Source: Aurantimonas coralicida (GTDB lineage: Bacteria > Pseudomonadota > Alphaproteobacteria > Rhizobiales > Rhizobiaceae). From it: a stretch of DNA of 47,042 nucleotides. Of this stretch, positions 5,689 to 14,213 are shown piece by piece. A program made the translations under genes and the position numbers. The notes below the pieces were generated by a model that saw nothing but the letters and a program-made list of their open reading frames with translations, was not told the DNA's origin and searched no databases. How positions within the stretch are numbered: the first letter of the stretch is position 1; every line of letters begins with the position of its first letter. The DNA is taken from positions 1-47,042 of the forward strand of contig DRFF01000142.1 in the NCBI GenBank assembly GCA_011050685.1, written 5' to 3'.

Positions 5689-8394
5689 TCAGGCCGGCTC
5701 GTCGACCGCGCGATCGACCTTGCGACGCGAGGTCGTCATCCGGCCGTCCCGAAATTCGATCGTCCGATCGAACAATTCCGCATGTTCGGCATTGCTCAGA
5801 ACCCACAACACTGTCTGCCGTTCAGCACCGAGGGCCTCGCGCGATGCAAGGACGCGCTCAATTGTCGCCCGCTGGCTGTCGCCGTCAAGAGCGGAAATCG
5901 GACGGTTGAGAACGAACAGATCGGCGCGCTTGAGCAGCGCCCTGGCCAGGGCCAGCTTCTGCCGCTGGCCGGAGGACAGGCGCTTGGCGCCGCTGCCGAT
6001 GTCGAAATCAAGCCCGATCTCGAAGACGACCTGGGATAGGCCCGTCTCGCGCATGGTCTCCATCAGTACTTCGTTGATGCGCGCCGAAGCTTCCGCATAG
6101 CGATCGACGACGCGGCCAAACAGCACGTTGTCCTGAAAACTCGCGGCGCGATTGACCGCGTCGGGCGAATGAATGGAGACGGCCTGGGCCATGTCAGGCT
6201 CGAGGCCTTGGCGGAACCGTTCGCGACCTTCAAGGATCATCGCCTTGCTATCTTCGTCGAGGAGCCCCAGTCGGTGGCGTGGCTCGACATAGCCGAAGGC
6301 CAGTTCCTGGAACGCGCATCGATCCTCGTCCGAGACGTCCCGCTCCCCTGAGGCACGGCGCAGGGCGGCGCGAAAGAAATCGACGTCGTCGGGCGACATC
6401 AGGTCGACATTGTCCATCAGCGGGTTGTCGGGAGACAGATCGCCGAAGATTTCGATGAGGGTTTCGGCGATCTGCTGTCCCATGTCGAACAAAATCCGGT
6501 CGAGCCCGGTCTGCTTCAGGACCGCCCGCATCTGCGGCCGCGCGGCGAGCGGCTCTCCCTCGGTGGCCTCCGCCAACGCAATGCCGAAGACCAGATTTTC
6601 AAACAGTGTCGCGTAGTCCGAATAGCGGTCGGCGTCGAAGGATTCGAAATAATCCTCTTCGCCGCCCTCTTCGAGCCGGGCACGAAAACGCTGACGCGCC
6701 TCGAGAATACGTTCGGCCACCTCGTCGGGCAGGTCGGACGGCAGGCGGTTGCGCAGTCCAAGCCGCGAGATGTCGAGCCGCAGCCCGGCAATCTCCAGCA
6801 CCTCGGCAAGACGCGGCGTCAAGGCCTCCGGGCCATCGACACCCGCCGCCTTGTAGTCGATCCAGTCATCCCGGATATCGAGGTCGATATTGCCGGACTT
6901 TCGCGCCTCCTCGAGCCGGACCGCCTCATCGCGTCCACGGCGCTTCTCGCGGATCAGCGGGGCGTGGCGCAGACCATAGACCAGCGCCTCGCGGATCGAC
7001 ATTCTGGGAAAATAGAGGCCGGCCTCGGTATAGGCGATGCGGCGCCCCACAAAGGATTCCGGCAGGCCATCGAGTGCCTGGCCGTCGATGCTGATGCGCC
7101 CTCCGGCGACATCCACCAGCCGGACGAGCGCCTCGGCGAGGTATTCGCCGCCGCCTCCGACGGGCCCGACGACGGCCAGCGCCTCGCCGGCAGTAATCCG
7201 CAGGCTTGCGGGCTCCAGCAGATCGTTGCCCGCCTCGTCGGCGATCCTCAGGCCGACGATGGAAATATCGCCGTCGATGCGCGGCGGCTCCTCATAAGAC
7301 ACCGCATGGATCGTCGGCGAGAGCAGGTTGCCCAGGGCGAACTGCTCCCGGATTTGCGCGTATTTTGACTGCACGTCGACGCGAAACTGATCCCAGGTGA
7401 TCAGCTCCTTGAGCGGTCCGGGCAAATCCTTATAGGCCGCGATCACCGCGACGAGCTGGCCGATGTCGAGCCGACCGACGATGACGAAATAACCGCCGAT
7501 CAGGTAGAAGATGAATGGCGTGGTCTGGGCAAGCAGGTTGTTGACGAAGTTGGTGAGGAATTTCCACCGAAAGAAATCGTAGCGAATCCAGAGGATTTTG
7601 CCGAGGCGGCTGCCGAGTTCGGCTCGCTCCCAGTTCGAGGTGTCGTTGGTGCGGATCGACGGGATGCTCTCGACGATCTCGCCGATCCGGCCGGACAAAA
7701 GCCGGGCGGTGAGCTGGCGAGCGCGGGCAAGGACGACGAGGCGCCGGCGCATCTGGGGGATCAGGATAAGCTGGATGAGCACGATGGCGCCGGCAATGGA
7801 GCCGAGCCAGACATTCTGCAGGAAAATGAATACGAGGGCCGTCAACGCCTGGCTGAGCAGCAGCGACGGGTCGGCGAACGCGCTGCCGCCGAAGCCGCCG
7901 ACGGGTTCGGTCTCGTCCTTGATCATCGACGCGATCTCGGGCCCGCGGATCTGCTTGAAGCGGCCGGTCGGGAAGCGCAGCACCCGGTCGACCAGCTGAT
8001 AGCGCAGGCGGCGAAGCAGCCGCTCGCCGAGCTGGCCCTTGTAGTTCGACAGGTAGAATTTGAAGAGCCCATTCACGACGACGAAGAACAGGAAGGTCAG
8101 GCTGAGGCTGAGGAGAACGCCGAACCGATCCAATTCGATGCCGTCGAATAGCGCAAGCGTCCCGCCGCCGAGAAAATCGGGGATCGGCAGGATCACCTCG
8201 AAGACCGTTTCCGTTTTACCCGGCTGCCATTCGCCCTGGATCGGACCGTTGACGATGCGCTTCGGCAGATCGAGCGTCAGATAATAGAACGGCAACGAAA
8301 CGACGAGTACGAGGAACAGCCATATCTGCTGACGACGCGTATGTCGCCAGACGTAGCGGAAGATGCTTTCGTCGAGGCTGTCATGCACCGCCAT
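5689..8394 (-). CDS. ABC-exporter-like membrane protein with degenerate ATPase and large repeat insertion
   Basis: 901 aa, against ~600 for a normal half-size exporter. Residues 20-350 form an ABC type-1 transmembrane domain with about six hydrophobic segments; residues ~370-885 form a nucleotide-binding domain. The P-loop position reads 'GPVGGGGEYL' (410-419) with no lysine. Walker B reads 'LFVLNRPIS' (826-834): the acid is Asn830 and the catalytic Glu is Arg831. The H-loop site reads 'VLSNAEH' with no His in place. Only the signature 'RLSSGQ' (805-810) is canonical. Between P-loop and signature lie ~390 residues instead of ~100, with repeated elements: 'REALVYG' 468-474, 'ENLVFG' 599-604, 'DNVLFG' 755-760; 'ILEARQRFR' 563-571 and 'ILEGRERFR' 720-728; 'TGLDRILF' 629-636 and 'TGLSQVVF' 784-791. 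It probably binds but does not hydrolyse ATP. It may be a regulated scaffold, receptor or slow flippase. The open frame is intact, so it is not a pseudogene. Confidence 0.9.
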   Translation of the reverse strand: MAVHDSLDESIFRYVWRHTRRQQIWLFLVLVVSLPFYYLTLDLPKRIVNGPIQGEWQPGKTETVFEVILPIPDFLGGGTLALFDGIELDRFGVLLSLSLTFLFFVVVNGLFKFYLSNYKGQLGERLLRRLRYQLVDRVLRFPTGRFKQIRGPEIASMIKDETEPVGGFGGSAFADPSLLLSQALTALVFIFLQNVWLGSIAGAIVLIQLILIPQMRRRLVVLARARQLTARLLSGRIGEIVESIPSIRTNDTSNWERAELGSRLGKILWIRYDFFRWKFLTNFVNNLLAQTTPFIFYLIGGYFVIVGRLDIGQLVAVIAAYKDLPGPLKELITWDQFRVDVQSKYAQIREQFALGNLLSPTIHAVSYEEPPRIDGDISIVGLRIADEAGNDLLEPASLRITAGEALAVVGPVGGGGEYLAEALVRLVDVAGGRISIDGQALDGLPESFVGRRIAYTEAGLYFPRMSIREALVYGLRHAPLIREKRRGRDEAVRLEEARKSGNIDLDIRDDWIDYKAAGVDGPEALTPRLAEVLEIAGLRLDISRLGLRNRLPSDLPDEVAERILEARQRFRARLEEGGEEDYFESFDADRYSDYATLFENLVFGIALAEATEGEPLAARPQMRAVLKQTGLDRILFDMGQQIAETLIEIFGDLSPDNPLMDNVDLMSPDDVDFFRAALRRASGERDVSDEDRCAFQELAFGYVEPRHRLGLLDEDSKAMILEGRERFRQGLEPDMAQAVSIHSPDAVNRAASFQDNVLFGRVVDRYAEASARINEVLMETMRETGLSQVVFEIGLDFDIGSGAKRLSSGQRQKLALARALLKRADLFVLNRPISALDGDSQRATIERVLASREALGAERQTVLWVLSNAEHAELFDRTIEFRDGRMTTSRRKVDRAVDEPA

Positions 8395-8395
8395 C

Positions 8396-10408
8396 TCAGC
8401 CGACCTTTGGCGGGGCGACGGACATGGATGCCAGGAAATCGAGATTGGCCGCCCGCACGAAATGATCCGGCCGGGCCTCCAGCAATGGCCGATCGATCCC
8501 CTCGACTACGGTGAACGGCTCCGGCCATTCGCGACGGCCGATCTCGCCGGCCGAGGGTATATGCGCGAAGTCGAGCGGCCGCGAGGGATCCGCATGCGGC
8601 ACCGCTTGCATGAGCATCTGCGTATAGGGATGCAGCGGTGCGTGAAACAACTCCCGGCGCGGCGCGAGCTCAACGATCTCGCCGTCGCACATCACCGCGA
8701 TACGATCGGCGACGTAATTCACGACCGCCAGATTGTGGGAGATGAACAGGTAGGTGAGCCCGCAAAGGCGCTGCAGATCCTTCAACAGGTTGAGGATCTG
8801 CGCCTGAACCGAGACGTCGAGGGCGGCCACCGGCTCGTCGCAGATGAGCAATTCCGGTTGCAGCGCCAGGGCGCGGGCGATGCCGATCCGCTGGCGCTGC
8901 CCGCCCGAAAAGCTGTGGGGATAGCGATTGGCGTATTGCGCTTCCAGCCCCACCGCAGCCAGCAGGCGCTCGATCCGACCTTGCTTCTCCGATCCGCCGC
9001 TCTTGCGGTGGATCTCGAACGGTTCGGCCAGGATCGCGCCGACGGTCATGCGCGGATCAAGCGAGGAGAACGGGTCCTGGAAGACATATTGCAGGCAGTT
9101 GCGAACCGCGAAGAGTTCGGCGCGGTCGGCATTGACGAGGTCGACGGGCCCCGTCTCAGCGTTGAACACCATGGAACCGGAATCCACCGTGACGGCGCGC
9201 ATGATGGCGCGCGCCAGCGTCGTCTTGCCGGAACCGGATTCGCCGACAAGGCCAAGACACTCGCCCCGGCGAACGATCAAGGACACATCCTTGAGCGCAT
9301 GCACACCCGGCGTTGGCGCCCGGGAAAAGAGACGTTTGTCACCACGCCGCGAAAAGCTCTTGCTGAGCCCCTTGAGTTCGAGCAGCGGTTCGCCTGGCAC
9401 GCCCGCCGTCTCCCGCGTGAACAGTGCTTCGGCATCGACCTTGATCTCGCGGATCGGCTTGAGACGTGGTGCTTCTTCCCGGTCGAGATCGGGAACCGCC
9501 TTCATCAGCGAAATCAGATAGGGGTGCTGCGGGCGCGCGAAAATCGCCTCGGCCGGGCCGGACTCCATGACCTTGCCGTGGTGCATGACGACCACTTCCT
9601 CGGCGAGATTGGCGACCACGCCGAGATCATGGGTGATCAGCAGAACGGCCATGCCGAGTTCGGCCTGCATGTCGCGCAGGAGCTTGAGTATTTGCGCCTG
9701 CAAGGTGACGTCGAGGGCGGTTGTGGGCTCGTCGGCGATCAGCAGCGCCGGCTTGCAGATCAGCGCCATCGCGATCATCGCCCGTTGGCGCAGGCCGCCC
9801 GACAATTCGAACGGATAGGATTTCAGCGCCCGCTCCGGTTCGGGAAACCGCACCAGCCGCAGCGTCTCGATCGTGCGCTCTCGGGCCTCCGCGCCACTGC
9901 CGCGTCCGTGCACTTCCAGCACTTCGCCGATCTGGTCGCCGAGCGTGTGGAGCGGCGAGAAGGAGGTCATCGGCTCCTGGAAGACGATGGAGATGGACTG
10001 GCCGCGGATCGCCCGGAAGCGAGAGCTCCTCGGCGACAACGCCGCAAGATCGATGAAGCCCTGCAGAGGGTCGCGGAACAGGATCCGGCCACCGGTGATC
10101 AGGGCGCCCTTCGGCAACAGCCCGAGGATCGCCTGCGAGGTCACGGTCTTGCCGGAGCCCGATTCACCGACCAGCGCAACGGTTTGTCCGGCGCCAATCG
10201 TCATCGACAGGCCATTGACGGCCCGGACCATGCCGGCCATCGAGCGGAACTCGACCGACAGGGATTGGATCGACAGAAGCGCCAAGGCGTCGCTCGGCCC
10301 GGTCTCCGGACTATCCGACACGGGCCGTTCCAGAGTCGCCGTCTCGCTCGCCACGCCCATCCTCCCCTGCGCCGCCCGACGCTTCCCGGCGGGAGGCGGA
10401 GCGGCCAT
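8396..10408 (-). CDS. Fused dipeptide/oligopeptide ABC transporter ATP-binding protein (DppD-DppF type)
   Basis: 670-aa cytoplasmic ATPase with two complete ABC domains in tandem, as in YejF/GsiA. Domain 1: Walker A 'GESGSGKT' 81-88, signature 'LSGGLRQR' 202-209, Walker B 'LLIADEP' 222-228. Domain 2: Walker A 'GESGSGKT' 389-396, signature 'FSGGQRQR' 500-507, Walker B 'LLICDEP' 520-526. The oligopeptide-type C-terminal extension follows each domain ('[12 protein letters not shown]', '[12 protein letters not shown]'). It very likely powers the importer whose binding protein and permeases are encoded at 1-3072 on the opposite strand, since no other ATPase is present. Its stop is one base from the start of the degenerate ABC gene. 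An alternative ATG at 10360 follows an AGGGG stretch and would drop 16 non-conserved residues; the start is uncertain. Confidence 0.9.
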   Translation of the reverse strand: MAAPPPAGKRRAAQGRMGVASETATLERPVSDSPETGPSDALALLSIQSLSVEFRSMAGMVRAVNGLSMTIGAGQTVALVGESGSGKTVTSQAILGLLPKGALITGGRILFRDPLQGFIDLAALSPRSSRFRAIRGQSISIVFQEPMTSFSPLHTLGDQIGEVLEVHGRGSGAEARERTIETLRLVRFPEPERALKSYPFELSGGLRQRAMIAMALICKPALLIADEPTTALDVTLQAQILKLLRDMQAELGMAVLLITHDLGVVANLAEEVVVMHHGKVMESGPAEAIFARPQHPYLISLMKAVPDLDREEAPRLKPIREIKVDAEALFTRETAGVPGEPLLELKGLSKSFSRRGDKRLFSRAPTPGVHALKDVSLIVRRGECLGLVGESGSGKTTLARAIMRAVTVDSGSMVFNAETGPVDLVNADRAELFAVRNCLQYVFQDPFSSLDPRMTVGAILAEPFEIHRKSGGSEKQGRIERLLAAVGLEAQYANRYPHSFSGGQRQRIGIARALALQPELLICDEPVAALDVSVQAQILNLLKDLQRLCGLTYLFISHNLAVVNYVADRIAVMCDGEIVELAPRRELFHAPLHPYTQMLMQAVPHADPSRPLDFAHIPSAGEIGRREWPEPFTVVEGIDRPLLEARPDHFVRAANLDFLASMSVAPPKVG

Positions 10409-10472
10409 CGCACCGATTGCACCACGATCCCGCAGGCGAAGTCATGCGATTTCTCGATCGCATGGCGTCCAT

Positions 10473-11630
10473 CTACCGGGCCATCCGGCTGCAATCATCG
10501 CCGTTGCCAAGTGCCTCGATCATTCGTGCCGCATGTGCCGCGCCATCGAGATCGATCGACGGACGTTTGGCGCTCGGTCGCTCCAGAGTCTCGGCGATTG
10601 CCGCCGCCATCGTCGGCGGGGAGAGTTCGGACGTCTTGACCACTGATAAGAGCCCCATGTCCCGCATGCGTTCCGAGCGGTGCCATTGCTCGGTCTCCTC
10701 GCCCTCGTCATACGGGACCACCACGGCGGGCGCCTCAGCCCTGAGGAGATTCATCACCGTGTTGTAGCCGGCCTGCGAAATCGACAGGGCGCAGCCGTCG
10801 AGCAGTTCCTGGAAATTCGGCGCGAAGCGCGAGACGACGGTTCGCTCGTCCGCCATCGCGGACAACTCCTCGAAGGCCTCGGCGGGAAAGCGCGGCCCGG
10901 TGAAGAAGCGCCAGACCCGGTCGGCAAGCGGCGTCGACGCACGGGCCGCCATCGCCGCGCGCATCAAATTGCCGGCGGCCGCACCGCCGCCGGCCGAGAC
11001 GATCACCTCACCGTTCGGCGCTCCGCGAACCCGCTCGGCCGGCTCGGTCACATAGCCGGTGTAGCCAATGAGATCGGCGAGTTCCTCCGCATGCGGATAG
11101 GTCTCCTCGAAGGCGAAGAGCGACGGGTCGGAATGGACGAGCACGGCGTCCAGATGTGCGCGCGCAATCGCCGCGCCCTTGGCTGCCCGTTCGGGATGCT
11201 TGGTCGCGACCAGGATGTCCCGGACCGAGGTGACGCATTTGACCCGCGGCTTGTCGCGGGCGGCGCGTTCGAGCAGCGGCAGGAGTTCGAAACCGAAACG
11301 CCAGCGCCCGAAGGGATACATCTCCAGGAGGACGATATCGGGCTGGATTTCGTCATAAAGCTGCAACAGCGCGTCCCGCCGCGCCGCGCGCCAGGCATCG
11401 GTCACCGGCTCGCCGTCGGCGTCGTAGAACACCTTGAAATCGGCGCCCTTGAGCTTGGTCGCAGGCAATTGCACGACATCGGCGCCAGCAAAGGGCATTT
11501 CGGGTACCGGCATGCCGCCGAGCGCGACGGTCACCGCCATGCCGCGCTTGGCCATGGCATCGGCGAGAAGCTCACCGCGCCGCAGATGCCCGACGCCCAG
11601 AAGATGCTGCACGTGGAAGAGAACCCGCAT
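10473..11630 (-). CDS. GT-B glycosyltransferase, MurG/GT28-like
   Basis: 385-aa cytosolic GT-B-fold protein. The N-terminus 'FHVQHLLGVGHLRR' has the Gly-rich loop and HLRR motif typical of UDP-sugar transferases related to MurG, and 'ISQAGYNTVMNLL' at about residue 285 is the donor-binding C-terminal motif of the GT28 type. It shares its layout with the glycosyltransferase encoded at 12781-14034 ('GLGHLRR', 'MGGYNTFCEIL'), so the pair probably arose by duplication. The ATG at 11630 overlaps the preceding stop by one base (TGATG); a GTG at 11633 in the same frame is an equally possible start. Acceptor and donor are unknown. The downstream ATPase gene begins 64 bases later on the same strand. 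Confidence 0.85.
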   Translation of the reverse strand: MRVLFHVQHLLGVGHLRRGELLADAMAKRGMAVTVALGGMPVPEMPFAGADVVQLPATKLKGADFKVFYDADGEPVTDAWRAARRDALLQLYDEIQPDIVLLEMYPFGRWRFGFELLPLLERAARDKPRVKCVTSVRDILVATKHPERAAKGAAIARAHLDAVLVHSDPSLFAFEETYPHAEELADLIGYTGYVTEPAERVRGAPNGEVIVSAGGGAAAGNLMRAAMAARASTPLADRVWRFFTGPRFPAEAFEELSAMADERTVVSRFAPNFQELLDGCALSISQAGYNTVMNLLRAEAPAVVVPYDEGEETEQWHRSERMRDMGLLSVVKTSELSPPTMAAAIAETLERPSAKRPSIDLDGAAHAARMIEALGNGDDCSRMAR

Positions 11631-12784
11631 CACATCATCTCTCGTTGGGGCACGGACCGGCTGCGGGCGAGCGTATCACCCAGCGCGCCGTCGAGCGCCT
11701 TCGACGCCACGGCGAGGTCGTGCCGCGCGAGCATGCGCTGCCGAGCGGCGCGGCCCATTCGCTCTCGCACGGCTGGATCGAGCAGACGCCGAACGCCGTC
11801 GGCAAAGGCCGGCGCATCGCCTTCCGGAGCGATCACGCCGGTCACTCCGTCCTCGACGACGCTTGGAACGCCGCCGCTGCGGCCGGCGACAACGGGCACG
11901 CCCGCAGCCTGCGCTTCGAGAAAGGCCATGCTCCAGGATTCCTTGATTGCCGGCCAGACATAGAGGTCGGCCGCGGCATAAAGAGCCGGCATCTCGGCAG
12001 GGTCGGCCGCGCCGTGAAAGGCGACGCGGGAACCGAACCCCGCGAAGGTCTGCCGCACCTTTTCCTCGGCCGGTCCCGCGCCGACGACAATGAGCTGAAC
12101 CGCCGTGTCGCCGAGAGAATGCAGGGCCTTGGCGAGCAATCGGTACGAGGCGAGCTTCTGGTCCTCCCGCATCATCGCGACAGTCATCAGCCAGGGACGG
12201 TCGTCAGCGAGGTCGTGTCGCGCAGCAAGCCGCGCCCGCGCGGTCGTCCGGTTCGCTGCGGCCGCCGCGTAGGGCCGGGTATCGAGGAACGGGGCGAGGT
12301 CCAGATAGCGCGTCTCGGGCCGCATCCGGGGGGCGACGCAAGCCCGGTCGGCCGGATTGAGACCGACAACGAGATCGGCCCGCGCGAGCGCCGCCAGGCT
12401 CGCTTCATACCCCCGGCGCCAAACCCCGCCCTTGCGCTTGTCCGCCACCGACGCCTCGGCGACCACATAGGGAATGCCGAGATCCGTGGCGAGGCGCGGT
12501 CCCAGCCAATCCGGCGCCTTGTGATAGAGATGGTAGGTGAACCAGATGTCGATCGGCGGGCCTTCACGCCGTCGCACAAGCCTGTCGCCGATTCGCCGTC
12601 CGATCCGCTCGATGCGCGCCTGCCGCACCGGGTCGCCGCGATCGTAGCTGCGAAAATCGAATGGGATCACAACGTCGTGTCCGGCAAGCCGCAGCGCCTC
12701 GACGAGGCCGCGCGCCACGGTGCGATCCCCGGATGGATGCGAATCGCGCGGCGATTTCATCGGCGCATAAAATGCGATCCTCAT
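11630..12784 (-). CDS. Glycosyltransferase family 4 protein
   Basis: 384-aa GT-B retaining glycosyltransferase. The N-terminus 'RIAFYAPMKSP' and 'HPSGDRTVARGLVEAL' form the acceptor domain. The C-terminal half shows the GT4 pattern 'ADLYVWPA' followed by the E-x7-E motif ('ESWSMAFLE') and 'AGVPVVAG'. The start at 12784 was chosen because its ATGA overlaps the previous stop by four bases; a longer open frame upstream lies inside the previous gene and has no family similarity. It sits between two MurG-like transferases with overlapping ends, so the three are probably made together and act in series on one glycan or glycolipid. Substrates are not predictable from sequence. Confidence 0.88.
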   Translation of the reverse strand: MRIAFYAPMKSPRDSHPSGDRTVARGLVEALRLAGHDVVIPFDFRSYDRGDPVRQARIERIGRRIGDRLVRRREGPPIDIWFTYHLYHKAPDWLGPRLATDLGIPYVVAEASVADKRKGGVWRRGYEASLAALARADLVVGLNPADRACVAPRMRPETRYLDLAPFLDTRPYAAAAANRTTARARLAARHDLADDRPWLMTVAMMREDQKLASYRLLAKALHSLGDTAVQLIVVGAGPAEEKVRQTFAGFGSRVAFHGAADPAEMPALYAAADLYVWPAIKESWSMAFLEAQAAGVPVVAGRSGGVPSVVEDGVTGVIAPEGDAPAFADGVRRLLDPAVRERMGRAARQRMLARHDLAVASKALDGALGDTLARSRSVPQREMM

Positions 12785-14034
12785 GCCATCCCGGCCTTGG
12801 AGATCGGACGCATGCTCGCATGCTTCCACTCGTAGGCGTCCGTCTTCTTCGTTCGACCGGCGGCGATATACTCGTCCGCGCGCTCGCAAATGGTCTTCAG
12901 GCCGTCGAGAATACCGGGAATCGCCGCGGATTTCGGCCCAGCCTGTCCCGGCAACGCCCGGATGGCGTCCGCCATCGCCGAGGCGTCGTCGAGGCGATCG
13001 TCGAGCAGCATCGTCAACAGTCCCAGATCCTCGGCCTGGGAGGCGCGGATATATTGCTCGAGTCGCGGCTGCCGGCGCGGCACGACGACGGCCGGTTTGT
13101 CGAAGGAGAGGATCTCGCAAAAAGTGTTGTAGCCGCCCATGGCGACAACGCCTTCGGCCCGCTCGAACAGCGGCTCGATACTGGCCGCGAAGGTGATCAC
13201 GTCGACGCTGTCGAGCTTCGCCGCCCGACGCTGGAAATCCGCCTGGAAGCCCGGCTCCATGAAGGGACCAAGAACGATCTTGGCGCGAACCCCGATCGCC
13301 GGGTCGCTCTCGTAGGCCCGCAGGACCCAGTCGACCAGCATCGTCCCATCGCCGCCGCCGCCGGTGGTGACGAGGACATAGGGTCGCTCGCCGATCCGGA
13401 TACGGTCGGGCAGCGCGCCCGACGGCTCGTCCGCCCTGTGCAGATAGCCGGTGAACACCGCCTTCTGGCGGACCCGTTCCGACACGCCGATGCCCTCCAG
13501 CGGATCGCAGATCTGCGGCAAACCATAGACCCAGATGTCGTCGTAAAATTCCTCAAGCGCCGCGAAGGCGTCCTTGCGCTTCCATTCCTCGACGAGACGC
13601 GAGGGCTCGTCCATGATGTCGCGCAAGCCGAGGACGAGGCGCGCGCCGGTGGTCTTCAGATGACGCAGCGAAGCCTCGACCTCCCCGCGCATGCCCAGCG
13701 GTTCCTTGTCCACCAGGAAGATGTCGGGATCGAAAATCTCGGCCGTCTTCTTGATGACGGCGCTGCGAATCTCGGTCAGATCCTCGATCGACAGGCCCGG
13801 ATTGGAGGGGGCGTAATTGTCCGCCCCGAGCTTGACGACCCCCGGCACGCGGATGAAGTCCACCTGCGGCGGAAAGCTGAACGACCCGACGACCGGGGAA
13901 CCGGCGACGAGCAGGATGGCGATATCCGGACGATGGGCGACCAGCGCCTGAGCGATGACGCGGCAGCGGCGCAGATGCCCCAGTCCATAAGTGTCGTGAC
14001 TGTAGATGAGGACGCGCGGAGGCCGGGCTTTCAT
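12781..14034 (-). CDS. GT-B glycosyltransferase, MurG/GT28-like
   Basis: 417-aa cytosolic glycosyltransferase, first gene of the long minus-strand run. 'IYSHDTYGLGHLRRCRVIAQ' at the N-terminus is the Gly-rich/HLRR motif; 'VTTGGGGDG' near residue 240 is the hinge and 'AMGGYNTFCEIL' near residue 320 the donor-binding motif. The ATG at 14034 was preferred over an in-frame ATG at 14070 because it gives the conserved N-terminus; AGGAG lies about seven bases upstream. Homology with the protein encoded at 10473-11630 is visible by eye. It is divergent from the cyclase gene at 14214, so the 179 bases between them probably hold the promoters of both units. Confidence 0.87.
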   Translation of the reverse strand: MKARPPRVLIYSHDTYGLGHLRRCRVIAQALVAHRPDIAILLVAGSPVVGSFSFPPQVDFIRVPGVVKLGADNYAPSNPGLSIEDLTEIRSAVIKKTAEIFDPDIFLVDKEPLGMRGEVEASLRHLKTTGARLVLGLRDIMDEPSRLVEEWKRKDAFAALEEFYDDIWVYGLPQICDPLEGIGVSERVRQKAVFTGYLHRADEPSGALPDRIRIGERPYVLVTTGGGGDGTMLVDWVLRAYESDPAIGVRAKIVLGPFMEPGFQADFQRRAAKLDSVDVITFAASIEPLFERAEGVVAMGGYNTFCEILSFDKPAVVVPRRQPRLEQYIRASQAEDLGLLTMLLDDRLDDASAMADAIRALPGQAGPKSAAIPGILDGLKTICERADEYIAAGRTKKTDAYEWKHASMRPISKAGMA

Positions 14035-14213
14035 GAAATACTCCTGGCGCTCGTGCCGTGCTCTCTGCACGCCACACTGGCGACTTTCCTTTTAGGGCGC
14101 AAGATCGCACTATCGGCGGTGCACCCAGTTACAATGCGGCGCTGCCCGATTGGGGCACAACCCGACATAGGAAGGCGGCAGACAGTTCACGAGCGGGCTG
14201 CTTCGATCGTAGT
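14035..14213. promoter_or_regulatory. Divergent intergenic region between glycosyltransferase run and membrane cyclase
   Basis: 179 non-coding bases between two divergently transcribed units. It must contain the minus-strand promoter of the eight-gene run and the plus-strand promoter of the membrane cyclase. I could not identify convincing -35/-10 elements or a CRP-like TGTGA-N6-TCACA operator in it. Assignment rests on geometry alone. Confidence 0.4.

Noticed and set aside
5689-8394. Reading the degenerate ABC gene as a pseudogene
   Set aside because: No stop or frameshift in 901 codons, conserved signature motif, tight operon spacing and a structured insertion all argue for selection.
8363-10639. 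Long plus-strand open frame (758 codons) opposite the fused ATPase
   Set aside because: It is antisense to a gene with complete ABC motifs; the Arg/Gln/His-rich translation has no domain-like features and arises from third-position GC bias.
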